DNA of 64,000 nucleotides from Albugo candida (lineage: Eukaryota; Oomycota; Peronosporomycetes; Albuginales). Positions within the stretch are counted from its first letter, which is position 1, and each line of letters begins with the position of its first letter. Where the stretch lies: assembly GCA_040437565.1 (NCBI GenBank), contig JBDOQK010000049.1, positions 186,001 through 250,000 of the forward strand. The letters run 5' to 3'. The position numbers and the translations under genes are program-made. Shown here piece by piece: positions 47,651 to 60,200 of the stretch. Under the pieces are notes generated by a model. It saw nothing but the letters and a program-made list of their open reading frames with translations. It was not told the origin of the DNA and did no database searches.

Positions 47651-50600
47651 GTCCTTATTTGAAACAAACGGATGGAACGTTCAAATAATGACCACTTGAT
47701 GTAACAACGTAGTGTACTAAATGAAAACGCAATTGATTATTATCGTATATTCAATTATAATTCCGGGCGATCGTGTATATAAATAGGCACGTAACTCATT
47801 TTCGATCAGCCTAGACTGCACTAACGCTCAAATCATCCACATTACAAAGAACTGCTGTAATCAATCCTCATATGTCGCTGTTGACGTAATGATGGGCTTT
47901 TAAAGTTACCAAGAACCCATTGTTGCCTCCTAGCTACACCGTTCTTGTTTTTTAGCACATAAAAGGTACCTAATCCGGTGTACACCTGAGCGCTACTTCC
48001 AAGTTCTTGCTATAGATTTACCAAATACACCGCGCCTCCACCATCTCTATGTAGCTTTGGACTAGCAAAATCTGCTGGAGTATCATCGACCTCGTGACAC
48101 TCGAAGTATGACTATAGCAGATTATTGACAAACCGGAATAGATAAACCTGAGAGTGTGCACATTGTATTAGGACGCTGATAGCATCAAAATTTTGTAGAA
48201 GCGAGAGCTTAGATAAAGAATTTGCTCATTGGTGTCTCTCGTAGTAAGATACCAAATTTGTTCTGCTTTTAATTTCTCTTTATCCCACTTTTGCTTCCAA
48301 GTTTATCCAAATGGCTACTGCACTTCTCTTGGACCATTCGAAAACTCATTTCGTAGGTTGATCTGTACGGAAAATCGAAAAAGGATATATTTTTCACGGA
48401 TAATCTTTGTATCAGTTAATGATTGATTCTGACATGATCGAAGGCGCTTGGCAGGAAATGCCAAGAACAACTTCATTCGTCGTGCACATTTACCCAGAAT
48501 AAATGTCAATGGGATCAGCTAGCTTTGCACAATTCACACAGCATATCATCAACGAGCGAGGTGCATGAGCTCGTCTTTTATTATATTTCAATAGTGACAC
48601 ACACGCAAACGATCGTTGAGATTCATACCCTGAGTTCAATGCCTTTTCTATATAAAATCACTCATCATGTAGGCGTGAAACAGATTTAAACGGTGCAAAC
48701 TCAAAATGAGAAGGTGCGCTCTACTTGAGATTTGTTGGCTGGATTGCCCAGTTTGAAGGTTATAAAGGTGAGGAACCTGAAAAATGCGGAGTGTCCTCCC
48801 AGTCAAGTAAGATAAGAGATAGTGCCTGCTTATCCGTTGTATTACATTTTCGTCGCTTCAAGAATGATTCCCACAGCATCGGTTAGCTCTTCCTGTCTGC
48901 CAGAAATTTCCGAAACTTGCGAAGTAGAAATCATTATCTTTCAATTTGATCAATTGAACCAGGGTGGATTCTACTATAATTTGTTTTGGAATTGACTCAG
49001 AATGTTCTATCTGATCTTTGAATCGTTGTATCACTCGTATCGATGGGCGTGGCATTATTTTTAGCATCGATAAAAGTAATAAAAAGATGTTCAATCACCA
49101 TACCCATTACATTGGACACTGTGCCTCAGAAAAGGAAAAACTGACGTCATATTCAACTAATGTCTGCCGAAGCGTGAATTTGACGGGATGTTCTCATCAG
49201 ACTAGTAGCTGTACATATAGTACACAATACTCTTTTCTGTACATGCCTTTTCTTCTCTATCGCCACGCGACAATGTGAAAATGTTCACNNNNNNNNNNNN
49301 NNNNNNNNNNNNNNNNNNNNNNNNNNNNNNNNNNNNNNNNNNNNNNNNNNNNNNNNNNNNNNNNNNNNNNNNNNNNNNNNNNNNNNNNCCTTGATTTTTG
49401 TGTTTCATGCCTATTACTTCATCAATTAGCATTGTAAATACTTTCGGGTTATCGCATCAGTTAAAGACAAAGGTTTCTTTGCAATGTGCCAAGCTTCTCG
49501 TATCTGGCCTTGTACGGCACTTGCAGTTCGTCCGCGCGTTCAACATAGCATGTATAAAAACCAGTCACTTTCTGATATATGACGAATCATGTATTATATG
49601 TTGAATTAATTTTGATTGCAAGACTCATTACAGGTAAAGTGCGACTTCACCTGAACAGCTGTCTGGTGACAACATGACAGATAGGACGAGTAGAGAAGGT
49701 CACCACGTGGGACCAGACGGACGTCATGTAAAACGTGACATAGTGCCGTTACACATGCATATGATTGTGCTGACAAATAAAGTAAATGCTGAAAATATTA
49801 TACTTTCACTTATGTTTTAGCTCGTTGCAGGTACCTGGCGGAATCTTGAATACTCTATTTCTTCATATATAATTTTTTAGCTCAGATAGTTGAGCTTGAA
49901 CAAGCCAACCAGGAAGAGAAAAGCTACACGCAGGAGACTCACCAATTCGTGTAGATGGCGAAAACTTTCGTACTATAGCTTGGCGATAATCACTTTTCTG
50001 TCACACAAATTTTGAGCGCGTTTATGACACAAAGAAGTCTCGTAGAAAGAGCAAATTAAAATTGGAGAATCAAATTATTGTCGTTATTGGAAAGGAACAA
50101 AGAATTTAGGCTGAGAAAAGAGTTCATGTCACTTCTTTAGCAATTGATTCATCGGTGATCATATCACAATCATCGACAGGAGCATATCTTGAACCCAAGT
50201 AGATAACTTTCTGTGAGGCTGACGGTTCTTAGAGTGACATATTGCTTATGTATAGTCTTCTCCATGTAGTTTCAAAAAACATAGTTTGGGATTCATGTTG
50301 TTAGCAAGAACTCATGCAAATGCTCTCGATGAGACATTCAACGTACCTACTGACTCAAGTTTTCTGCATTCCGACTTGTTCGATGCATTCGCTCCCAATA
50401 AATTAGCGAAAACAATCGATATATTTCCACAAGGCGGAGTGACTTTGTAACAGGTCAGTCTTTACATAATACCTACTTGGCTATTTGACTGAACAATTAT
50501 GGTTTCAATGTGTATAAGGGCATTCCTGACATTAGTTTAGTGAACTTAGCATGTAATGGCTAGCATAAGGGTGTTAAATATTATCGTGGCGTACTATACT

Positions 50601-50689
50601 GCTGTGATTCAGAAGGACTCACATTCCTGAAACCCCTGCTCCTGTAGTTACGAAACACCTACCGTTCAAACGCCGATAGTTAAGAAAAA
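47651..50689. other. Gene-poor region with a 100-N gap
   Basis: No gene recognised in 3 kb. A 100-N gap lies at 49289-49388 without overlapping flanks. Short frames (for example 48858-49094, minus) have no identifiable content. Confidence 0.45.
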
Positions 50690-52479
50690 GCTAAGGCTAG
50701 GGGGCACACAGGGGCGCCGAAGATCATAGAATGCATTTTATCTTCTTTAATACAGTTCTCACCTTGCCTCCAAGCGCACGGATTCACCATAAAGTATACT
50801 TTTGGTATAGCAAGCTCAAAGTCAAGCACATTCGGCATCTCAGTGCAACAAGATGTCGACCTTCGGGATGGTTGATGAAGACGTAGAGATGAAGCACGCG
50901 TACATCACCGCACCGGAGCATACCACGGTGTCAAGACTAATTGAATGGGACCAGGATTCGCTAATCCGCTAGCTTCGCCAGCGGGAGAAGCATGAGTGGC
51001 GTCTTCGCGAGCGCTGCTCTGCAACAGGTGAGAAGTATGACACCATCGCAGTGAGTATCAAGGGCTCCATCGATACGGTAACGCACAACAGCATGGCGTT
51101 CTATGTTGTAGGCGGGGATGTGGAGACGCTTACCGACTCCGACATTATGCAAAAGATCATTTGGAGCTGCAGCACGGTGAAGAATAATCATCTCCAGGAC
51201 GTTGAGGCTTTTTTCGCCGAGAAGCTGGGAATGGAACTTAGTAAGACGACATTGAAGACCGGATCTTGAACTATTTCGCTTATTTTAACGAGAACTTGGG
51301 CAATTATGGGCTCCAACATGTGATGGGACAAACCAAGGTCAAAGGTCACGATGCAACAGTGCACACAAAGAACAGGACCAAGATCCATATTGATAACCTC
51401 GTGCCCACTATGCTAAAGCGTGGGATCATTCGCCTGGTTGCCCTCGCAAGGCCAAAGCGGATGAAAAAGCTTCATATAATCGGATCCTGGAACGTGCTCA
51501 TGAGCAACAGTATTACTTCTTGATGACAATAGAGGATAGAGCAAAGCAGACTACACAAAGCAATCCACCTATCACTCGCAAGTCTCATACCCAGTATGTT
51601 AAGGGTTCCATTAACGGTGATGACACGTCTCGACCGTCAAGGCAGCTCCCACCGGAACCACCAACTTCCACACCAAGCCGCGATGGCTGTCTGGTGTGTA
51701 AAGGTTTTCACTGGGTGTCTAAGTTTCCAACATCATCCAACGCACACAAGGATGAAGAGCAAACGAGCCATGCGAGAGCGCATGGCATCACGTCTCTCAG
51801 CAAAGCGCACCACACTCTCTACAAACCAATCCTAGCAGCTATCAGAGGTCCTCGCGGGTGATTTGGAGGTCCCGCTGAGCGCTGACTCGGGTTCAGATGT
51901 ATCCATCGTTCCCCGTAGTCTTTTTCTTGGCCTCACGCACGTGAGCACCGCCCTCCGTCACCCTCTTAGTGTAGAGGTGGTTGGTGGTGCTACGTTGGTC
52001 TACCGCGAGCGAGCGATATTGGACGTCCAAGAACATACTGCTGCAGGACCGGTCAGCATCAAGGATATTGACTGTCTCGTCCCGGACGAAGAAGACCAAT
52101 TCATTCTTGGCAAAGATGTTCTCAGCAGTCTTGGTATCATGTTGGAGCCATGATCGCTAATCTAGCAGAGGGACCAGCCACCGATCCAATTGGTGATGAT
52201 CTTACCACCAATCTTGCTTCTGAAGTTGGTGTCGATGTTGATTCGGACATCCTAAATCTTCTATCTTCATTGGAGCACGCACCACTGTTGGAAGAGGGTG
52301 AGGATAGGGCCTCGCGCATGAACTATATGAACTCGCCGTCCAACACAGAGATATTTGGTGGAGCCAGCAAGCGCCGGTATTTACGAAACAGCTAAGGCTA
52401 GGAGGCACACATCATAGCATGCATATGAACTTCCATAATACACTTCTCAATTTGCCTTCAAGCGCACGGATCCACCATA
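50690..52479 (+). mobile_element. Small LTR-retrotransposon fossil (gag and protease parts), broken
   Basis: Two direct repeats of roughly 90-100 bp, 50690-50791 and 52391-52479, bracket about 1.6 kb. Each begins with gctaaggctagg and ends near aagcgcacggat-caccat. They differ at about a fifth of positions by eye, which suggests an old insertion. The interior holds a Ty3/gypsy-like gag region (about 50850-51850) and a retropepsin-like protease region (about 51863-52150). No reverse transcriptase, RNase H or integrase part was recognised, so it looks like a small non-autonomous or internally deleted element. The copy is broken in several places. Confidence 0.6.
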
Positions 52480-55244
52480 TATACATCCATGATTAACTTT
52501 GAGCGGACATAGGTTTTCGAGCCAAGTCTCCGACCAATATGAATTGAACAATGCTGTATGACTATACTGTGTAAATGACTTCAAATAATCATTAAGCTTT
52601 GCTCTTTAATTCTGTCCGTGCACTGAGGGGTATCTCAAAAAAAAAGTAGATTATGTTGATAGCTAGTTTATATACGAAGTATTCTAGTAGTCTGCCAGTG
52701 TACACAGTCTTTCCGTTAAATTGCGACCAAATGAGAAAGAGCAAGTCGATATCCAGAGAATGCAAGCATACAATTGAACATTTTATCGCTATTTTCACAC
52801 AAAGTCTGAAGCGCTTCATTGACGTTGTCGAGAGTGCTCAGCACCAAGGCCATACGGGTCTCCTTTATGCACGCGTACCTCACATCTTTAGTTACTGTCT
52901 TGATGATGCAAATCAGCCTGTGGAAGGCATTTTATGAAATGTTCAAGACCGGATTAATATTTTCGGCGTGTTACAGAGCACCAAACTGATCTCTACTTCA
53001 CGATGGAAAAAGGCATTTACTGCCAGCCAGATAGAGCCTATCATTTAAATGGGGCATTACAAACGTGATACGATAAAAACTGCAGACAAAGATTTGAAGC
53101 GAACAAATGGAAATTCGATGACTTCAATTAAATTACCCCCCCCTGGTGCCAATTACGCTAGTGAGTTTGCCAATCAGATAAACTCAACAAATGGAGTCAT
53201 CGAGAATGGTAAAGCCCGGTTCACAAGTGAACAACTTTTGCGGTACGATTTGACTCTGCTCTCAGGTGCAACTAGTATTGCGATAGATCAGGTGCCATAA
53301 CGATTCAAACATTTTTTTTCTTCTCTCGCTGAATTGTACCATGCCGTGTCCCCGCATGACCAATTTATCCGCATTGAGGACGTCAGGATTGGATAAAGGA
53401 TTCGATAAGGATTCGAGCATTCCATTCATCCAAAATTCGATTCATTCGGTGCAAAATGTAAATGTCGAAAAGCGCTCTGCGAAAAGTCTGGTTTTTGGGC
53501 TGGACGTGTACGTGACTTCCTCGGTCGACTACTGGACGCGCGGACACTATGCACTTGGACATACCAGCAGATACTATAAGACAGTGGATCCCGATGATGA
53601 GTCGATAGTTGCCTGGCAAAACCACTACAAAGATTCGAATCATGTCACTTGATCAGCAAAGAGTTCTCCATCATTGTCGCCAGGATGGTGAAATACAATT
53701 TCATTTGGAGAGACGAATGAAGCTTCAACGGATGCAACTTCTATAAAAGTTCACCCTCAACCCTTTGGACACTATCTGTTTATTGTTTACAGCTGCTTTA
53801 ATGGTAATTGCTACAATGCGCACAACCCCCCCCCGTATCGGACCGCACGAGCTAACGGACATAATTACTATCGCACCACATTGACATAGGTATATGGTAC
53901 AGCAGAAAATATCATCTTCTTGGTGCGAACAAGCGGCTTCAGATGTGTTGAAGCGTTACAATCACGAAGTTGGATAGTTCATCGCACCTTCGGTGCGACA
54001 CGGAACAATCGATGTGGTTTCGTTGCGATCATGGACCGCTATATAAGGCTTCTATTGGAATTCAAGTACGCAAATCTTGGTAAAATCCCGGTATCTTGGA
54101 CGAGCCACATCGGAGATTTCGGAAATACTTCTCTGCAGCTTCCCGAGGTTAAAAAATCCTAGAGTTTTTTTGGAGAAACTGACACAGTTGAGCTCTTCTC
54201 AAATTGTATAAGTCCTGCTACAGTCGAAAAACAAATGCTGATAACTTTCCACCTCACCACAATGTTCCCGTCTGCACAGGATGATTTCCGCATGAGCTTG
54301 CCTTGAAGCCAGAATCTTGATCGCACTGGTAAAATTGAATATGTAAGTCGGAGCTGATATCCGAGTGTGTCGGTAATAAACGTCCTCGAAGAAGTTTAAA
54401 ACCCTGTTAGAAATCCCTTACCCAAGTCGAAGCACCTATCCGGTATCTCTCCGGTACGTGCAGGAGCAGTCGGTGAGGCTTTCTCGGTGGTTCTGCTTTC
54501 TGTGTAGCCTTCGGACAACTACACATTCTTCAGCCACCACAAGTCCGGGAAGCTAGATTCATCTGATATGGCTGTAATAGTCACTCAGTTACTGCAGCGC
54601 ATCCGCTGGGGATTGGTCTCATTACTTGGAGTTGACTTAGCACATGGAGCGAGACCGGCTTATGTGGAAGTCAAAAGCAATGGATCAAATTATTTTCCAA
54701 GCCATGAGAACGGGGACGGCGTCACTTCTGAAAAACTATCGAAACAACGAGATGCCATCCTCTGTCAACACATTGGTCATCTCGGGACAGATCGGCAGTT
54801 ATAAACCGGATAGACTCGATAGTTTATCACTAAATGGCGACATCTCGGAGATTTTTCACACCTAATTTTGAAGATCACAGCACACATAGTCTGACCTCGC
54901 TTCGGAATTTTGAGTCATTTTTATTCCTTATGAATATGGATTTCATATGGTTTTTTATGGAGTTGATTGACATCTCATTCTCCGATGCAGAAAGACGGCG
55001 CATTCATGACCAGAGGCTACTCTCGACTTGTGATTGAATCTTTTCTTTCTTATGCTACAGAGGAGTAGTACACGTGCTAATAGTGTCGATGCTTGGGAGG
55101 AATCGTGACGAATGTCAGTGGATCTCATCCGAGATGAGGCAGAAGTGACACTTGAGTGACTGGAGTGATCGGAATTGTCAATTGCCGGACCAGCGACCTC
55201 ATCTACGTCAGTTCACACTTGAGACGATCTAAATCACGTTCCGT
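52480..55244. other. Region with remnants of an unrecognised coding sequence
   Basis: Plus-strand frames 52653-52937, 53049-53300 and 53341-53652 follow one another. They include FIDVVESAQHQGHTGLLYAR, GHYKRDTIKTADKDLKR, KARFTSEQLLRYDLTLLSG and YALGHTSRYYKTVDPDDES. They read like successive parts of one decayed protein, but no family was recognised. A homopolymer of nine C lies near 53139 and another of eight near 53827. Frames at 54568-55037 are similarly unplaced. Confidence 0.4.
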
Positions 55245-55770
55245 GCACAGGTTTGGTACTTTTGAAGCGGTGTTACGATCAAGAGAGCGCCTTCACCTGG
55301 CTTAGGTGCTAAATCACTTCGGTGGACAGCTTGCTTTAGCTGCTTTTCCGGAGATCGGAGGTGATCGCTGCGTAACGCTAACGTCCAAGTACAAGTGCAG
55401 CTCACATGGTAGCACTAGCTGGACGGCTATAATGATCAATTTTTACGGGTATCATTGATGGGAGCATGTACAACCATATGATTCGTATATCTAGGCTGAG
55501 CGCTGTCTTATTAAGGGGTTGGGTGAGACATCTGCAATGAGAGAACTGAGAACATCAAGACTTGTTATCAACTATTATAAATATTTTCTTGAAGGGACCC
55601 ATCTTAATCGGCCAAAAGGAACGGGCTGCTAGGTGCAAAACATATTGGGATTATCCTAGGTGCTTCCTGTTGGTTATCGAAATGTCTATTGAATCTTTGA
55701 GATAGCCCAGGAAAACATAAGGTTCAATTTTTGATTCTAGCAATAAAGACACCTTCGACAAATCTTGAAA
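55245..55770 (+). repeat. Dispersed repeat, copy 5 (diverged)
   Basis: It shares ggtacttttgaagcggtgtta at the left and gattctagcaataaagacacc at the right with copy 3, in the same order, with extra bases between. There is no ORF inside. Confidence 0.65.
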
Positions 55771-57232
55771 GCCTTCATGTTGATCCACGTTTACCTTGCC
55801 TTTAGTGCTCTCAGAGGTCAGGTGATATAGCTCGCAACTACTCCACTATTCCAGATTTTTTGATTATATCGATATTATCACCAGACTTGTCATATCTGCG
55901 ATCGTTCAACGCTCAGGTATGCCGAATAAGCAAGCTATGAGTCATTCATGAGCATGAATTGAAATCCCCACATACAACATCCGATATTTTTTCATGCTTA
56001 GGTTTCTAATTTAAAAGAAGCAATGTTTCTTGCAGCTTCGCGTGCCGAAATGCTCGTCAGGGAGTAAAACCAGCTTTTCCTGAATGGTATCATTTAGGTG
56101 CAGCACAGTAGGCGTCATTGCCTGTCGGGATATTATTCGACACATGAACTGGAAGAATTAGCTAAGAAGCGCATGTGCAGTCTAAATGACATGCATTGCA
56201 TACATCTCTAATCTTGAAGCTTAACAACTTCTTAACATCAAATGGCGATATTTTGTCTATATATTCGCTATATTTTACCCGCCAAATCACCCTGATTAAA
56301 GAATGCATTGATAGCTCCTATCCGATAGTGCCTCGTATGACCAAGCAACTTTTTATCATCTTTGCCATGAAAACATTATCGGCGATATATTGGCAATGAT
56401 ATTGCAAACATTGATGAATAATTAGATAAGACTAGCTGACTTTTGACTCTTGAAATACCCGGGCCATCTTATATATATCCGCTCCAACGCCAGTCCAACG
56501 TTGCATTGACAAAAGCCCACACAAAAGTCTAGTGTTGTGATATGCGGTAAAATAATTGGAATTAACGCGGCTGCTCAAACAAATACTTTATGGAGGAGTT
56601 ATGCGGCACAAACAATACAAGTAGAATCGTCTTTCCTTTTTATTAGTGAGATTGAATGTAGGCATTTGACCTGCCCGAGATGTAGTGTAAGTGAACGCAA
56701 AGTGAGTTAGAGATCGACCATATCATTAAAAACTGAGATATGGAAGCCCAACTGAAACATTGAGGTGGACGGTGGAAAATCTCATCGTTCAGCTCTTTGC
56801 AATGACCCAATAAACATTATTTCTGCCGCGATTCCACTATTGTATGACTGCTGACGAATAAGGGCCGCGCGTCATTCTTATCAACCATTAACATACTGCA
56901 ACTATATGACGTACAAGTCTTCCCAATTATATAGCAACTGGATTGTCACCCATCGGCTCACAATGATGCAAATACAGCAATATGGTAAGATTATAAGAAG
57001 GTTTGTCTGATTTGATAGAAGCTATTTTCCGATGACAGATGACGTATACCTGAAATGAGTGCTGAAGACAGTCGAGTTCTGAATTTCCATACATTATACA
57101 TTGCGTGCGATCTACAGCTTTACATATTTTTCATGTCATCTTATCCAACTTGTGTAACATTGCTACATTGCTATCTACAGATGTATATGCGTACTTAAAC
57201 AGACTTCCATTTTCCCGCCAAGAGTGTAGCGA
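55771..57232. other. Spacer upstream of FANCI
   Basis: No gene seen. The last part should hold the FANCI promoter. Confidence 0.45.
57211..57219 (+). promoter_or_regulatory. E2F-type site before FANCI
   Basis: TTTCCCGCC fits the E2F/DP consensus TTTSSCGC and lies 13 bp upstream of the FANCI start codon. E2F control of DNA-repair and S-phase genes is well known in animals and plants; use in this organism is inference from one site. Confidence 0.4.
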
Positions 57233-60200
57233 ATGCAATGGGCGACGCAATTTAAAAGTCTAAAAGATTTTTCAAGTCAACTATGCAGCGAGACCAATGA
57301 CTTCACCGCAACAGCAATACGTGATTCAGATAACACAGATACAAATCTTCCAACAAACGCTATTGATGAAATTGATCGATACGGCATCACATCATTCTTT
57401 AATCATCTGGGTAGCATTTGGACCTCAAACTCATCATCCACTGCGAGTATATGCACTTCTGACTTTATTCCTATTGTGAAGGCGCTTTTGTATCTTACAA
57501 AACGCAAAAATGATCAAAACTCTACCAGAATGCTGTTGCACACTCATATAGTCAAGCATTTTCTCCTCTTATTGCATCGTGATGTGCTTCCACCCGATGT
57601 CAACGAATTTGTATATTTGCATGCGACGGTAGAGATTTGCAACGTACCGTTTCACTCCATATCGAATTGCATTGAAATCATCCTTTTCGGAACGACGCCA
57701 GCTTCAACCTGTACAGACTTAGTTTGGACCTCTTGCAATGCGTCAAACCTCATGGACCTCTTCTTCACCATTTTACAACAGATAGTACGCGACACCACCG
57801 CCGCAGTTGTGATAGATTTTTCACTTCGATCCCGACTAAGCCGTGTACCCGATATACTTGACAGCTTTATAGCAATCTCGTCAGAGTCAGAGGAAGATCA
57901 GAAATCGAATTTGAGTTGTCCAACTAGCACGTTCTTCGACATCCTCTTCACGTATTTTTTCAATCCAAGAATTCAGTGGCCAAATGTTGTCATCTCTAAC
58001 GTGCTTGAAAGATATCGTACTGATTGGATTCTGAGCCATCGACAAGAATGGACTCTTACATTGAAGATTGTGCAAGAGTGTGCAAACTACATTGATAATA
58101 CTGAGATCACCGTTCGCTTCGAACGCATCTCTTCCCTATTGCATCACGTTTTACTTCTCTGTCGAAGTCTTCGAGCAAAAGCATGTCGAGTTGCATTGGT
58201 GCGGCTATTCTGGTATATGTTGCAACAAGCCTCAATAATTTCTCCACCCACAGGGAAAGCGTCTTCACATCAGCAATCAAGCAATAACACAGAGTGGAGT
58301 GCTGTACGCGTACATGTGTCGATGATTTTGTACAATGTTGAGTCTGTGATGAAGCAGCAAGCGAATCACACTCTTGTGATTGTGTTACTCCATGAAATCG
58401 AGCGCACCTGGGCACGTTCGAATTCAACATACTGGCTTGAGACATTATGTCTCTTTTTGATATGTGAGCAAACTTCATCGTCGAAAAGGGTCTTTCAATC
58501 AATAGCGGACCATGCATTCAAAAGCAGTGACAATTCGACCTCATTTCGAGCCATGATCTTGGATTTGGTTGCATTCGTCAGCTTTGAGAAATGGGATGTG
58601 GTTACCAGCATGTTTGTGAATTTAGGCTTTTCCCTCATGGAGCAACAAGTGACTCGGAACATTCTCCAGAATCGAAAGACCTCTTTCTTGCAATGGAATG
58701 GAGCCATTGATTCGGCACCGTTTGGTATCCGGCTCATCCTTAGCTGCTTACATCATCAACTGAATTGTCGTACACGAGTTCTCGACAATGTGTTCACAAA
58801 TCTGATTGTCTACTCTGGACACGTGACTGAGAAACAGCGTTCCGATACCTTTTCGAAGAAAGGAATATCGCATACATTGCTGGAATGGAACGTGAATATG
58901 TTTGCTTTGATCGTCGATCGGCATGCTGTGATTCTGACAGCGCCCGAGTCACATCGTTGGCTCGACATTCTTCCGAAACTCCCTCTCGATTATGCTGCTC
59001 CGTACCTCCGAGCATTATGCTCTCTTGCACGTCAAGAGCCGCGGGTAGAGGCTTACCTGATCCTCAAATTACGCAAGCTATTGTATCGAAAAGAAGAACG
59101 TTTTCGAGTGATCGCAATGAATGGATTCTGTACCCTCTTAGATCGGGCTATCCACATTCTACGTCATGATGTATCAACTCTTTCTCAGTTGTATTCACAA
59201 CACACCACCAAGGCATTGACCAGTTTTTCACAGACACTAGCCAGCACTCAATATGTGAATACATTACCGCAGACATCGAGCATCGCCGAAGAGCTTTTTC
59301 GGCAGTTCTGTAGCTTGTTCAAACGTGCCCTTGAACTCCAAACAATAGTTCGAAAGGCGCTTTATGATAATTTTGTGGCATTATTCGCTGGCTGTGTCAT
59401 CCTCCGCGAACCAATACTAAAATTATTAACTGAACATTTTGAAGCTTCATACTACAATTCCGATGAGACATCACTGCCTCCAATTCAACTTGAAGCGTGT
59501 GTTTCAGAGGCTGCAGGAAACGTTTATGACGAGCCAGTGACACATTTATTGTGGGCGATTTCGAGCTGTACAGAAATGCTTTCTGAATCGTTCACATCCG
59601 ACAACCTTATTGGATCGCAGTTTGAAGACATGGAATTGTCCGATTTGCATCGAGGAACACAAGTTATATTGAGCTCTGTCATCGATCGAATGAAACGCTG
59701 TGAGCTGCAGCATTTTGACTTGAACGATACCATCTCATTTGCTCATTCCAAGTCCAATCGTTGCATCGTACAGAATCTCCGGAGCGTTCTCGAGTTTTGC
59801 ATGAGTGCCCTGCTTGAGAAGGTCGTCNNNNNNNNNNNNNNNNNNNNNNNNNNNNNNNNNNNNNNNNNNNNNNNNNNNNNNNNNNNNNNNNNNNNNNNNN
59901 NNNNNNNNNNNNNNNNNNNNNNNNNNNAATGTGTTCACAAATCTGATTGTCTACTCTGGACACGTGACTGAGAAACAGCGTTCCGATACCTTTTCGAAGA
60001 AAGGAATATCGCATACATTGCTGGAATGGAACGTGAATATGTTTGCTTTGATCGTCGATCGGCATGCTGTGATTCTGACAGCGCCCGAGTCACATCGTTG
60101 GCTCGACATTCTTCCGAAACTCCCTCTCGATTATGCTGCTCCGTACCTCCGAGCATTATGCTCTCTTGCACGTCAAGAGCCGCGGGTAGAGGCTTACCTG

